In this document: positions 36,029 to 47,835 of the stretch, in pieces
Layout: each line of letters begins with the position of its first letter
How positions within the stretch are numbered: the stretch's first letter is position 1
Assembly: GCA_023101725.1 (NCBI GenBank)
Contig: JALJCO010001337.1
Span: 1-64,000 of the forward strand
Direction: 5' to 3'
DNA from: Atherinomorus stipes
Lineage: Eukaryota > Chordata > Actinopteri > Atheriniformes > Atherinidae
DNA length: 64,000 nucleotides
The notes under the pieces: model-generated
What the model saw: only the letters and a program-made list of their open reading frames with translations
What the model was told of the DNA's origin: nothing
The model's database searches: none
Program-made: the position numbers and the translations under genes

Positions 36029-36572
36029 CAGTGTTGTATGGTAACGAAGTAAAAATACTTCACTACTTTACTCAATTAGTATTTTTTTTTTATATTTGTA
36101 CTTTACTATTTCTATTTCTGGTGACTTTTACTTCAATACATTTTCCAAAAAAAAAACCCAAAACAATAATTTTACTCCTTTGAATTTACTTGAGCATCTT
36201 AGTTACTCGTTACAAAATAACAAGGAACTTTATAGCCAATGAGAATCTTTGTTTTGTTGTAGTGGGACTAGTAGCCGCTAGTAGCAGCCGTGTGCAGCTG
36301 TCTCTGAAGCTAAACACACCTTAACCTGCCTCAGCAGCAGGCGAAAGGCGGTTCAGCATCGCTGGTCTTCAGCCTAAGAAGAGTGACTGAGTTCTCACCC
36401 TTTTGAGAAACTACTTCTTTTGAGGTTGAACAAAAAGTTTTTCATGGTTCAGTAACGACTGGATGGACAGTTAAAGTGCTGTCGCACTGCAGTCATGTTA
36501 AAGTTAGACCAATCAAGATTTTTATTTGTTTGCATCACCTCCGAGCACCAAGAGTTTTAGGAATGACTTTAT
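36029..36572. mobile_element. Truncated second copy of the hAT derivative at 636-1546
   Basis: It begins CAGTGTTGTATGGTAACGAA and follows the first copy closely, including the hATC remnant region (cagcatcgctggtcttcag, near 36355) and the ccgagcaccaagagtttta segment. Similarity ends near 36572 and the right terminus is absent. Confidence 0.82.
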
Positions 36573-37274
36573 ATTATCTGTGTCTGTGACTGTGCCTGTG
36601 TTGTACAAGACTGTGTTGTTCCAGCAATTTCCTGTTCTGGTTGCAGTAAATGGCTGCAAATCAGCTAAATGACATTTTCTGTCATTAATTCATAATCCCG
36701 TAGTTTACCGTAACTACAGTTATGTACACAGATGCAGGATTATGATGCGTTTTGATGTTACAGGTGACATTACAACATGACAACCTAATAAAGTATCTAA
36801 CCGGCCACTGCGAGTGAAGGTGATGTAAAGCTCGGTTGTGTTACGGTGTGATCATTGATGCAGTCAGACCAGCAGAGGCAGCACCAGCAGCTGAGGATAT
36901 AGAAAATGTTCCAAAGAGAAGTTTCCAGTCCGCGTTCAGTCTGAGGTCGTCCAGCTGTTCAGTACAACCCACCTGAGATTTCCACCAACTTTATCCCTTC
37001 TGTGTTTCATCTCTCTCTCCTCATCGGTTTTGATGCTTTCAGGTCGTTCTGCTGTATGAACAGTAACAGCCAGCACGACTTTCCCTTCGATAGACGCCAT
37101 GTGGTTCTGTTTACAAGTGCTGCCGTGCACGCGCTAGGGGAGGGCGCTCCTCGTTTGGAAACACTGTTAGTGGCTAATTGGAATTGGAAGGAGAGAAGAG
37201 AAAAGGAGGGAAAGAGAGAAGGAGAGCCAAGCACCCAGGGAAGAAACGGCGAAAAGAGGGAAGGGAGTTGGAAA
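36573..37274. other. Non-coding DNA, nothing recognised
   Basis: No gene seen. The purine-rich stretch at 37180-37265 gives spurious frames on both strands. Confidence 0.4.
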
Positions 37275-37627
37275 TGTTGTGAACTCTCATGGACGCGCTT
37301 CGCAGCAGCTACATGTAGTACTGTTTAAGCTATAAAAATCTCTAAATGATGTTGTCTTCAGTAAATTCTGGACGCTACCCACTCAGGACACATTGATTAC
37401 ATTGGACGAGCAGCATGGAGGAATACTGACAAGTTTTTGTGGACTTTTATGGACCTTTTTGGTTCAGTCGCCACTGAACTCCATTATATGAAAGTTGCGG
37501 GAAAACGAAAACCTGTCCGATTTCCAGCTGCATTTGAGATATTAAAAAAGTGCTCCAGAGTCTTCCTCAGCATGAGGGTGAGTAGAAGATGAATGTGCAT
37601 CATTCTGTGGGTGTACTATTCCTTTAA
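37275..37627. mobile_element. Right-hand part of an AAAGGAATAG-family foldback element
   Basis: It matches 33385-33725 closely (gaactctcatggacgcgctt, ggacgctacccactcaggac) and ends ggtgtactattccttt followed by an A-rich junction. The left arm is missing. It lies about 160 bp from the splice donor of igfbp2 exon 1, inside the presumed intron 1. Confidence 0.75.
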
Positions 37628-37777
37628 AGTCCCAGTAATCCACATCACCGCACCTTTAACATGCTGCTCAGACCTAGTTCTTGCAAACAGACATGCTTTG
37701 TTTACCTAATTTTCCAAAAAGCAGATGTGAGAGAATGATCTACAAACCTGCTTTATCCAGTTTTTCTCTTTCCAAAC

Positions 37778-37783
37778 TCTTAC
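37778..37783 (-). other. Splice donor of igfbp2 exon 1
   Basis: The minus strand reads ACAAACG|GTAAGA. Reading on into the intron gives about 14 further codons (KSLEREKLDKAGL) before a stop; these are not part of the protein. Confidence 0.8.
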
Positions 37784-38144
37784 CGTTTGTCCCCTGTTGG
37801 TTCACACCCGTTGAGACATCCAGGTCCACTTTCTGTCCACATCGTCCGAAGCCCTGAATGAGCTGCTGCAAAGGAAACTCAGCATCCACGCTGGGGTTGC
37901 ACGTGAGGCCGCTGGAGCACCGGGGCGTGTAGACCCCGCAGAGCTCGCCCTCCATCCGGGCGCACACCGGGCAGCAGCCGCAGCCCGGCTCCCTCACGAT
38001 CTCCCTGCATGCTGCAGTGTCCTCGGGACAAGCAGCCAGGTGCTCTGCTGTGCAGCTCGGGCAGCGGAAAGCTAAATCCCCCAGTAGAAGTCCAGGCAGG
38101 CCCAAGCATGCAAAGAGTAACCCAAATGTGAAGGATGGGATCAT
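37784..38144 (-). CDS. igfbp2: Insulin-like growth factor binding protein 2, exon 1 (partial gene)
   Basis: This exon encodes the N-terminal part of a secreted protein that binds IGF-I and IGF-II and controls their access to receptors. Residues 1-22 (MIPSFTFGLLFACLGLPGLL) form a signal peptide. The IGFBP N-domain follows with all 12 expected cysteines, the family motif GCGCCPVC and CGVYTPRCSSGL. The segment REPGCGCCPVCARMEGELCG resembles IGFBP-2 more than IGFBP-1, -4 or -5. I start at the ATG at 38142-38144; an in-frame TTG ten codons upstream is not a plausible start. The exon ends at 37784 before a good splice donor (GTAAGAGT), after 120 codons plus one base. Exons 2-4, including the thyroglobulin type-1 domain, were not found at lower coordinates. 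Paralogue a or b cannot be decided. Confidence 0.9.
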
Positions 38145-38315
38145 TTTGCTATTACTTGGGTTTATTAGTGACAACTGGAGGGAAAATGACCCTTGGATGA
38201 TTACAGTATGGACTCAGAAGTTTCTGAGAGTCAGCTGTTTTGGGTAAACATTGTGGTCTAACTGACAGGGTCCTATCTGCGCTCATATTACTCACTTGAC
38301 ATGGTGGAAAAAAGT

Positions 38316-38323
38316 ATTATATA
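38316..38323 (-). promoter_or_regulatory. Possible TATA box of igfbp2
   Basis: TTATATAA on the minus strand lies about 175 bp upstream of the start codon, which would give a 5' UTR of roughly 145 bases. The region is AT-rich, so a chance match is possible. Confidence 0.35.
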
Positions 38324-38929
38324 AGCATGAAAATACACAATTCATCTTATTTTTGTATAAAATATGAAAAAGTATATCTAATAAGTGCATTGTAAAACAT
38401 TCACTGCAATCCCTCAGAGTGCACCGTTGTGCATAATTATATTATTGCAATTAGATTCCGATAATGACCTGTAAATTAAACAGAGGAGGCTGAACGGCTG
38501 ATATATTTTTGCTTTAGCTGTGAGTAAATCGTCGTCACTGAACTGAAAAAGGAAGCTAATTTTTGCTGCTTTTGCACACACTTTTTCTGTGATATTTTAC
38601 ATTTTTTCCCAATTTTTAATAATGCAGAATAATCTCGTAAATTCACAGCCTATTTCCATAATTTTATCAAGTGTCATATGAAATAACATGACGAGCATGC
38701 AACTGTAAAAAGTAGGGATGTTCGATATAGGCTTTTTCACCGAAATCCAATATACCCATATTGCCCAACTCTGAAATTCTGATATCAACCGATACCGACA
38801 TATGCTGAAAATTGTGAGGTTGTATCTCTCATATTTTGACACATACAACTAAATGCTGTTCCGAGAGCAAAGTTCCCAAAATCTCCTTAACTCAGCCAGA
38901 GGAGTTTATTGTGGACATCTGGCTGCCAG

Positions 38930-41640
38930 ATATCAGACACTAGCAGGTATTAGATACTACCATATATCAGATACTAGCAACTTATACATACTACCATATA
39001 TCAGATACTAGCAGGTATTAGATACTAGCATATATCAGATACTAGCAACTTATACATACTACCATATATCAGATACTAGCAGGTATTACATACTACCATA
39101 TATCATATAGTAGCTGGTATGAGATACAACCATATATCAGATACTAGCAAGTTAAACATACTACCGTATATCAGATACTAGCAGGTATTACATAATACAA
39201 TATATCAGCTACTAGCAGGTATTAGACACAACCATATATCATATACTAGCAGGTATTAGATACTACCAGATATCAGATACTAGCAGGTACTAGATACTAC
39301 CATATATCAGATACCAGCAGGTATTAGATACTAGCATATATCAGATACTAGCAGGTATTAGATACTACCAGATATCAGATACTAGCAGTTATTAGATACT
39401 ACCATATATCAGATACGAGCAGGTATTAGATACTAGCATATATCAGATACTAGCAGGTATTACATACCACCATATATAGATGCTACCAGGTATTAGGTAC
39501 TACAATATATCAGTTACTAGCAGGTATTAGATACTACCAGATATCAGATACTAGCAGGTATTACATACTACCATATATTAGCTACTACCCGGTATTAGAT
39601 ACCACCACATATCAGATGCTAGCAGCTTATACATACTACCATATATCAGATACTAGCAGGTATTAGATACTACCATTTATCATATACTAGCAGGTATTGG
39701 ATACTAGCATATATCAGATACTCGCAGATTACAGTCCGACAATAAATCAGATACTAGCAGGTATTACATATTACCATATATCATATACTAGCAGGTATTA
39801 CATCCCACCATATATCAGATGCTAGCAGCTTATACAAATTACCATATATCAGATACTAGCACGTAATACATACTACCATATATCATATACAAGCAGGTGT
39901 TAGATACTACCATATATCAGATACTAGCAGGTTATAAGCACTCCAATAGGGGATTATCACACTTCCGTCTTCCGAACTTCCGGTTTTAAACAGTTAGACG
40001 GCCCACTTCCGGTCCAGTTCAATGTCGCTGCTTTACTTCGTAGATAACGTGAATAAACGCCAACCCTACTGAAATTTTCACGGATTCCAGACTGAAGTGA
40101 TACTAAGGAGGAAGTGGATCAAAGCGATTCTCCAGAGTGAAGGGCCGAACTTTATAATAAAACAACGTAGCATGTTTGTTTGCAGCCGGTGGGGCACAAC
40201 ACTGGCATGCTAGTATTAGCCAGCTAGCGTTTACCGACGTGTTTAACTTTGTGCGTCTTAAAACACACATACATCTGAAAATCGGGTCTGTACCCCCCCG
40301 TTTCCAGTGGAACAACTGGGGACTACCAAGAAAGGACACGCTTTCAGATGCTTGTGTGTTTTCAGCCGCACAAAGTTAGGCACGTCATCAAGCTGGCTAA
40401 TGCTAACCTGCTAACAGTAGTCCGCCAGCTACTACTCTGTTAAACTTTGTAAATCGGATAAACGCCAATGCCAAGTTTTCATTCCAGACTGAAGTGATGC
40501 TGAGGAAGAAGTGGATTAAAACAACCGATTCACCGCAGTGGGGGACCGAACTTTATAATAAAACGACACACGTTTGTTTGTGGCCGGCAGACTATACAGT
40601 CGTGTTAGCCTGTAAGCATTAGCCAGCTTGATGACGTGCCTAACTTTGTGCGGCTGAAAACACACAAGCATCTGAAAGCGTCTCCTTTCTTGGCAGTCCC
40701 CAGTTGTTCCACTGGAAATGGGAGGTACAGACCCGATTTTCAGATGTTTGTGTGTTTAAAGACGCACAATGTTAAGCACGTCAGTAAACGCTAGCTGGCT
40801 AATGCTAGCATGCTGTGAAGTGCCGGTGTTGTGCCCCTCCGGCGACAAACAAACGTGTGTTTTATTATAAAGTTCGTCCCTTCACCGCAGCGAATCGATC
40901 ACTTTGATCCAGCTTTTGATCCAGTATCACTTCAGTCTGGAATGAAAACTTAAGTATGTTTGGAGTTTATCCGATTTAAACAGTATAACAGAGCAGGAAC
41001 GGCTGTCGTTAACATGGCCCGGAAGAGGAAGTGCCCAAAATCCAGGAACTTCCGGTAAGCGTGATAATCCCCTATATATCAGATACTAGCAGGTATTACA
41101 TATTACCATATATCATATACTAGCAGGTATTAGATACTACCATATATCAGACACTAGCATGTATTAGACACTACCATATATTAGACACTAGCAGGTATTA
41201 GATACTACCATTTATCAGCTCCTAGCAGGTATTAGATACTACCATATATCATATACTAGCAGGTATTAGATACTACCAGATATCAGATACTAGCAGGTAT
41301 TAGATACTACCATATATCAGATACTAGCAGGTATTAGATACTAGCATATATTAGATACTAGCAGGTATACTACCAGATAGCAGATACTAGCAGGTACTAG
41401 ATACTACCATATATCAGACACTAGCAGGTATTAGATACTACCATATATCAGATACTAGCAGGTATTAGATACTACCATATATCAGATACTAGCAAGTATT
41501 AGATACTACCATATATCAGATACTAGCAGGTATTAGATACTACCATATATGAGATACTAGCAGGTATCAGATACTACCATGTATCAGATACTAGCAGGTA
41601 TTAGATACGACCATATATCAGATACTAGCAGGTATTATCA
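38930..41640. repeat. 34-bp minisatellite (interrupted by an element at 39949-41072)
   Basis: The unit is roughly catatatcagatactagcag plus gtattagatactac, 34 bases. About 1.58 kb of array remains on the two sides of the inserted element, or some 46 units by length. The left block shows more variant units (cttatacatactac, atatcatatactag) than the right block, which is more uniform after about 41260. Confidence 0.93.
39949..41072. mobile_element. Palindromic element (GGGGATTATCAC ends), copy 1
   Basis: The 1,124-bp insert starts GGGGATTATCAC and ends GTGATAATCCCC, flanked by TA (39947-39948, 41073-41074). Internally it has several alternating inverted modules. The word set ggcacaacac / gctaatgctagcatg / aacatctgaaaatcgggtc / ccagtggaacaactggg appears in both orientations, so each half folds back and the halves fold on each other. 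No transposase. A second copy lies inverted at 46211-47356. Confidence 0.85.
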
Positions 41641-42500
41641 GCATGTGTCTAATTCTAATGTTTCTACAACTTGGTAACTTAACCAACGACTTAAAACCAG
41701 ACATATTATCAGCAGCTTCAAAGCAAGTCAGTTTGTAGCAGCAGCAGCTGCAGCGTAGTCACATGACTCTAAAAGAAATGCTGGGAAATGAAGTTCTTCC
41801 ACAATGACAGCAACTTTTCCAGCATTCTGGGCCGCTGCTAATGGAACAAGTTCTCGCAAGATTTTGTTTCTCTGTAAAGAAGTCTTGCTAGATTTCGTTA
41901 GTAAAATCACCCAAGATTTCATTTTCAAAATATCGGCCCAAAAAACTTAAATCAGTATTTTCAGATATCAAATTTAGATGCCAATATCGGCCGATTACAT
42001 CGGTAGGCCGATAATGTAGGACATCCCCAGCAAAGAGACATAAAGTTATCTTTTTTTTTTAAGAAGATGCCATTTCATTTCAAATAAAAAGAATGTTAAA
42101 ATCTATTTTCAATATATACATTTTCTGATAATATTTCTTCATAGCAAAAGTAAAATGTTTTTGGTAATTTCATCTATTTACACTCTAAAAAGAGTATCTG
42201 GGCTGTAGTTGATATTAAAGACTTCTTTAAATTGATCTAACGTAGTTATTTTAGTTTGCTGATTATTTTATTTATTTGGTCAAATCAAATTAAAAAAACC
42301 CCTCTACTCGTTAACAAGTTTTTACTTTCACTCAAACTAAATTTATAGCGTTAAAGTTTATTTAATGTTAAAGTTGCACCATGAGTGTGAATGAAAGTTC
42401 AAGGAGATAAACTCACCACCATATCCAATGTATTGTCTGGAATGGAACCAACATAACCTGGATTTACTCTGGTGCAAACTTTACCTGCGTAAATGTGCAG
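41641..42500. other. Right end of the hAT element and AT-rich DNA
   Basis: 41641-42029 is the unique right part of the hAT element. 42038-42500 is AT-rich and carries no recognised feature. Confidence 0.45.
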
Positions 42501-42503
42501 TAA

Positions 42504-43866
42504 CCCCGTGTTCACACCGGACGCGAATAAAATTATTCGCGCGAATGAATTACATGTTAAGTCAATGTACAGGCGCCAATAGACGCACCTTTGCTTGGCG
42601 CGGCGCGATGAGCCCCAAACGCGTGTCCAACTCGCGCGAATGTAGGGTTTTACTCGTGCGAATGAGGCGTCCTATTCACGCGAATAGAGCGTATTTTGCC
42701 TATTTGCTCGAGTTGAAAAAATTGAACTCGAGCGTTTTTGACGCACGAACAAACCAGCCCCCTCAATGAAAATGAATGAGACGTGATGTGAACGGACGGC
42801 GCTCTGCAGCTCGCTACTCTCTTCAATAGTAAAGAAGGGAAAAGCTCACAGATAAAGTCACAAAGTGCGGCACACAAACACGGTGGATTTATGTCCGAAA
42901 ACCCGGTCAGACAAAACCTCATTAACCTGCAGCTGCAGATCTCTGCAGCCGGTGATTGACGGGGTGAAACGTCACAACGGGACATTCCCGGAGGAATATG
43001 CAGCTCTGTCCTCGCTACATAAATAAATTAAGGTTGTTTGTTATAAAAACGTCAACATAATACAATATGAGTTTGTGGTCAGACTAGTGTAGTATTCAGT
43101 TTGGTCAGAAGATGACGCTCCAGTACCAGGAGTTCAGCTTCAGTAGATGTAAACAAACGCACGCCGTGTGAGTTGTGGTTGTGAACCGGTTGAAAGCAGC
43201 AGGAAAGCGGGCAGTTACGAGTTGCATTAAAACAGCTGGTTAAATGTTGAGAGGTGGAGGCGAGGAGACGGCAGAGACTCGTTAAACTGAGCTACAATAG
43301 CTAGCGACAACAGCCACGTTTTTTTGCTGGAAGTTGTTGGACATTTTTGTGGAAGTGCTAGCTAGCTGCGGCTAGCTTACTCACCGAAGGCAGGTGGACC
43401 GACGCTCCGCAGCCGGAATACAGCGCCTGTAGTTTGTATCCTGGAGGGATGTGCAGCACCGATCCTCCCCCACAGAGGACCATCAAACTGGGCTCAGAAT
43501 ATCCCCCTGGAAGCGGCCGTCATCCAGACGTAACTCCTGGATCAGCTGATGAGATTCACCGAGCTCCGAGCGCCTCTGGAGAATCTGGTGGACCCAAACA
43601 CGCCGGCGTCTTCGGTTCTCCGACTTCCAAAGCAGGTAAAACGCCACAGCTCTCTCAAAGTACTAAAATAACCGGGTTCTGCCATGTTTACCTGACTGAA
43701 GTGACTGACATGTGACAAACCACGCACAAATTAAGTGTTTTATTCACGCGTATTATTCGCTCCATTCACGCGAAAAACACGCCCAATCAAGCGGGTTAAC
43801 ACCCAGCATTCGCGCGTTGAAATGTAGGCGCGTACATGAATGGACGCCTCTGGTGTGAACACGGGG
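42504..43866. mobile_element. PIF/Harbinger-type element with CpG-rich ends
   Basis: Terminal inverted repeats CCCCGTGTTCACACC and GGTGTGAACACGGGG match exactly over 15 bp. They are flanked by TAA on both sides (42501-42503, 43867-43869), the 3-bp TWA duplication of PIF/Harbinger. Subterminal regions are packed with attcgcgcgaatg-type repeats. No transposase is present. The core (about 43090-43645) is GC-rich and looks like captured or ancestral coding sequence. Confidence 0.87.
43449..43640 (+). other. Exon-like open segment inside the PIF-type element
   Basis: An ATG at 43449 opens MCSTDPPPQRTIKLGSEYPP and the frame continues through GGPKHAGVFGSPTSKAG to a consensus-like splice donor (AAAGCAG|GTAAAAC, about 43636). 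A second frame over the same bases is also open (LMRFTELRAPLENLVDPNTP), so coding cannot be assigned by openness alone. The sequence is not recognised. It could be a 5' exon of the parent element's accessory (Myb-like) protein or a captured host exon. Confidence 0.3.
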
Positions 43867-43869
43867 TAA

Positions 43870-45100
43870 GAGCAAATAATAATGCTGCAGTGGCGACTTT
43901 TGGAGCAGCTAATAGTGAGTTCTCCCCCTGAAGAGTCAGCAACAGTTACATTAACCCTGATTTTCTGTATTCTAACAGTTCTTACTGCATGTCTAGGTGA
44001 TTTTCTTGTTATTATACATCTTAACATCCTTCATTAAACATTAAAATGCCAAAATAAAACAAAGATTTCATGTAAAAGCAAAGTTATAGTGTATTTTTAC
44101 TATGGAAAATTACTGTATTTTTATGAGCAGGTTTTTTCTTTGTAATTTTAGGGTACTTTTCTGGCGCCCCAGCTGCCAGAATATAACCGTTTTTTTAACT
44201 GTTTTTTTTTTTTTTTTTTTTTTAACAGTGCAGTGTTTATGTATGAAACTCCAACGTTAATGGAAAACTCGATCTTACAGGGAAAACGTTGATGTCATTT
44301 GATGTTAATGGCCTCATTTATTGCATTACAGTGGGCACTTAGGCTAAAGGTACCACTGGAGGTCCAAAGCTGCCATCTCTTTCCTCGTTAGTCGACCATT
44401 TTTCCTCTTGCTGGTTGGCATAATGCTCATTGTTTCCAAATGAACCAGCAAAGCACTAATGAGTGGATAATGTGTGTCCCATCGGGCCCCCAGTTAGTGA
44501 TTGTTGACTTATCCCCTGTGGAGACAGAGCAGTTGGGCTGACCTAATTGTGGTGTTTTTCAGTCTGTTTTTCTGGTTTACTTTGGTGTTCTTTGACTTTT
44601 GTTCCTGCTTTGAAGGATAAATAGTGAGTTGTGATGATCAGAACCTGAAAAGCTGAAACACTGTAAAGTAAACCTGAAAGATATCAAAGGTGAGAAAGTT
44701 TCTCCCATCAACACAAGTGATTATAATCAAACAAGATATAGAAGTTTTATGGTAATCTAGAGAAAATAACTCTATATCCTTTGATGTATTGAGTTTTCAT
44801 TGCAGTATCAGTAATGTTTCTCTTCAAGCCCTGTGCCTAATTTTTTAAGCCTCTGCTTCAGTCTAGTTGAATACACACCTCTGAAGCAAATTATAAAGCT
44901 CAATATTTACCAGTAAATAGCCCCCAGAAAATTTGAACAAAGGCAAAGCCTTTTTCATTTAAAGGGATGTGAAATTAAAACCAGGATTGAGAACAAAGTG
45001 TTGGAGCTGCGTGTTTCTGTGGACAGTCATGAAAAAAATATGGGTAAAGACACTAAAGAAGGTAAATCTAATCGTGTGTTTTAATAAAAGTAAAGAAATT
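43870..45100. other. Non-coding DNA, nothing recognised
   Basis: A 22-base T run at about 44202-44223 is the only simple feature. No gene seen. Confidence 0.4.
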
Positions 45101-45109
45101 TCTTTATAA

Positions 45110-45480
45110 ATGTCCTATAAATATACTATATTATAAATAATTTTGTTATAAATTATATTATATTATTAACTGTATTATATTAAAATATTTATGTCTTATA
45201 AATTTACTATATTATGAATTATATTATTATAATAATATATTATTATTATTATTATTAAATTTATTGTCTAAAAATATTTGTAATGTCATAAATTTACTAT
45301 ATTATGAATTATATTATTATAATCTTATTATTATGATTATTATTAATATTATTATTTATATTATTAAATTTACTATCTTAAAATATGTATATTGTCTTAT
45401 AAAGTTACATTATAAGTTATATTACTACAAATCATCTTATCATATATTATTCTTGTTATTATCATTATTATTATTAGCTT
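45110..45480. repeat. AT-only tandem-like region
   Basis: The phrase ataaatttactatattatga recurs at about 45197 and 45290, and related variants elsewhere, with irregular (ATT)n in between. It is a degenerate long-period AT-rich repeat. Confidence 0.75.
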
Positions 45481-45829
45481 TAGAGCCATAGAAAAGAGAA
45501 AACTTGTGAGATTTATTAAGCTGTGTAAATTATCAGCATGTGTGACTGGTGAGAAATAAATGAGGACAACACATTGCACCGATAAAAGTGTCAGGCTTGC
45601 CTTAAAAACGCTTTCATGATGAACATGAGGAATCTCAGATCACACTTCAACATGTGGACATTTTCTCTGCAGGTGAAGCAGACTAAATTAAAGGTTTTAC
45701 CACAAACAGTTGAGGAAAGGTCAACAAAAAGGCCATTTTTGGCCCAGGTTGATTATCTGGTTTTAAGGTTCTCCAGTGGGAGAACAAGTATGAATAACTT
45801 TTTCATCATCATTGACAACACCGGTCCTC

Positions 45830-46150
45830 CCCTGCTCTCAGGTTAACTCCAGGTGTTATCCTCAACGGCACCCTCTCATTTCAGTCTCACACAAAAATCA
45901 TCGATCCGCTTATTTTCCCTTACTAAACATCTCTCGCTTCCATCCCACTCTCACTTCTCACTCCATCATTATTCTGGTCCACAGTCTCATCACCTCTCGG
46001 ATTGACTATTGTAATCTGCTTCTCTGCAACCTCCCAAATAAATCCCCCCAGTAGCTGCAGCCCCTTCAGAACCCAATGCCTCATCATATCACTCCCATTT
46101 TGTAAAAACCTCCAGACGTCTGAGTATTTACTGAATTTCCACACACTACC
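45830..46150 (+). pseudogene. Non-LTR retrotransposon ORF2 fragment
   Basis: It reads [15 protein letters not shown] then [20 protein letters not shown], the conserved C-terminal palm/thumb region of teleost LINE reverse transcriptases (family motif SSRIDYCNALL). Frame changes and a stop occur near 46060. It ends just before the palindromic element at 46211. Confidence 0.75.
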
Positions 46151-46210
46151 ATCTCTAGGGTTTCCAGAGAATGGTCTGAAGAAGAGAAAATTTTACAATG
46201 AGCAGCAGTA

Positions 46211-47356
46211 GGGGATTATCACGCTTACTGGAACTTCCCAGTATTTGGGCACTTCCTCTTCCGGGCCACTTTAACATCAACCGTTCCTGCTCTGTTATAC
46301 TGTTTAAATCGTATAAACTCCAAACATATTTAAGTTTTCATTCTAGACTGAAGTGATACTGGATCAAAAGCTGGATCAAAGCGATCGATTCGCCGCGGTG
46401 AAGGGCCGAACTTTATAATAAAACACACATTTGTTTGTCGCCGGTGGGGCACAACACCGCACGACACCGGCACTTCACAGCATGCTAACATTAGCCAGCT
46501 AGCGTTTACTGACGTGCTTAACATTGTGCGTCTTAAAACACACAAACATCTGAAAATCGGGTCTGTACCCCCCCGTTTCCAGTGGAACAACTGGGTACTG
46601 CCAAGAAAGGAGACGTTTTCAGATGCTTGTGTGTTTTCAGCCGCACAAAGTTAGGCACGTCATCGAGCTTGCTAATGCTAGCCTGCCAACACGACCGTGC
46701 AGACTGCCGGCTACAAACAAACGTGTGTCGTTTTATTATAAAGTTCGGTCCTTCACCGCGGCGAATCGGTCGTTTTGATCCACTTCTTCCTTAGCATCAC
46801 TTCAGTCTGGAATGAAAACTTGGCATTGCCGTTTATCCGATTTACAAAGTTTAACAGAGTAGTAGCTGGCGGACTACTGCTAGCAGGCTAGCATTAGCCA
46901 GCTCGATAACATGCCTAACTTTGTGCGGCTGAAAACACACAAGCATCTGAAAGCGTGTCCTGTCTTGGCAGTCCCCAGTTGTTCCACTGGAAACGGGGGG
47001 GGGGGGGGGGGTACAGACCCGATTTTCAGATGTATGTGTGTTTTAAGACGCACAAAGTTAAGCACGTCGGTAAACGCTAGCTGGCTAATGCTAGCATGCC
47101 GGTGTTGTGCCCCACCGGCTGCAAACAAACATGCTACGTTGTTTTATTATAAAGTTCGGCCCTTCACTCTGGAGAATCGCTTTGATCCACTTCCTCCTTA
47201 GTATCACTTCAGTCTGGAATCGGTGAAAATTTCAGTAGGGTTGGCGTTTATTCACGTTATCTACGAAGTAAAGCAGGGACATTGAACTGGGCCGGAAGTG
47301 GGCCGTCTAAGTGTTTCAAACCGGAAGTTCGGAACACAGAAGCGTGATAATCCCCC
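46211..47356. mobile_element. Palindromic element (GGGGATTATCAC ends), copy 2, inverted
   Basis: The 1.15-kb element starts GGGGATTATCACGCTT and ends AGCGTGATAATCCCC. Read in reverse complement it aligns along its length with copy 1 at 39949-41072. TA precedes the left end (46209-46210), but the right flank is CC, so the target duplication is not intact. It carries a run of about 18 G (46996-47011). Reading frames over the modules (for example 46911-47201) are by-products of the palindrome. Confidence 0.83.
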
Positions 47357-47835
47357 CTTGTCTGGACCAGAATGTAACTGAGGCTCCAATTCACACAAAC
47401 TCACCAGAACTAGACAATAGAAGATGGAGAAACGTTACTGATCTGATGAGTCTCCATTTTAGCTCCACATTCAGATGCTAGGCTCAGAATCCGCTGGGAA
47501 CAACATGAAAGCATGGATCCATCCTGCCTTGTATCAATGGTTCAGCTTGGTGGTGGTGGTGTAATGGTGTGGGACAGATTTTTTTGGCCCACTTTGGGCC
47601 CCTTAGTACCAACGTGGCGGTTTAACCACCACAGCCTACCTGAGTATTGTTGCTGACCATGTCCATCCCTTTATGACCACAGTGTAGCATCCTCTGATGC
47701 TGCTTCCAGCAGGATAACACACCATGTCATAAAGCGGGAATCATCTCCACCTGCTTTCTGGAACACGACCATGAGTTTACTGGGCTCCAATGTTCTCCAC
47801 AGTGACCAGATCTCAGACCAACAGAGCAGCTTTGG

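Larger units (their letters stand above)
38713..42029. mobile_element. hAT-type element containing an expanded minisatellite
   Basis: Ends are TAGGGATGTTCGATAT and the inverse of TGGGGATGTCCTACAT, with shared tatcggccgat-type words inside both termini. This is a very common teleost hAT MITE style. The flanks gtaaaaag (38705-38712) and gcaaagag (42030-42037) agree at 6 of 8 positions, a plausible aged 8-bp duplication. Most of the interior is a 34-bp tandem array, itself interrupted by another element at 39949-41072. Confidence 0.72.

Noticed and set aside
38145..38174. Extended N-terminus of igfbp2 beginning ten codons upstream
   Set aside because: The upstream codon is TTG; the ATG at 38142-38144 directly opens a proper signal peptide.
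38930..41640. Centromeric-type satellite
   Set aside because: The array is short, lies inside a single hAT element, and the unit is 34 bp.
46911..47201. Similar open frames at 40103-40379, 46330-46590 and 46880-47201 as a protein family
   Set aside because: They are the same palindromic module read in both directions; no start context or domain.
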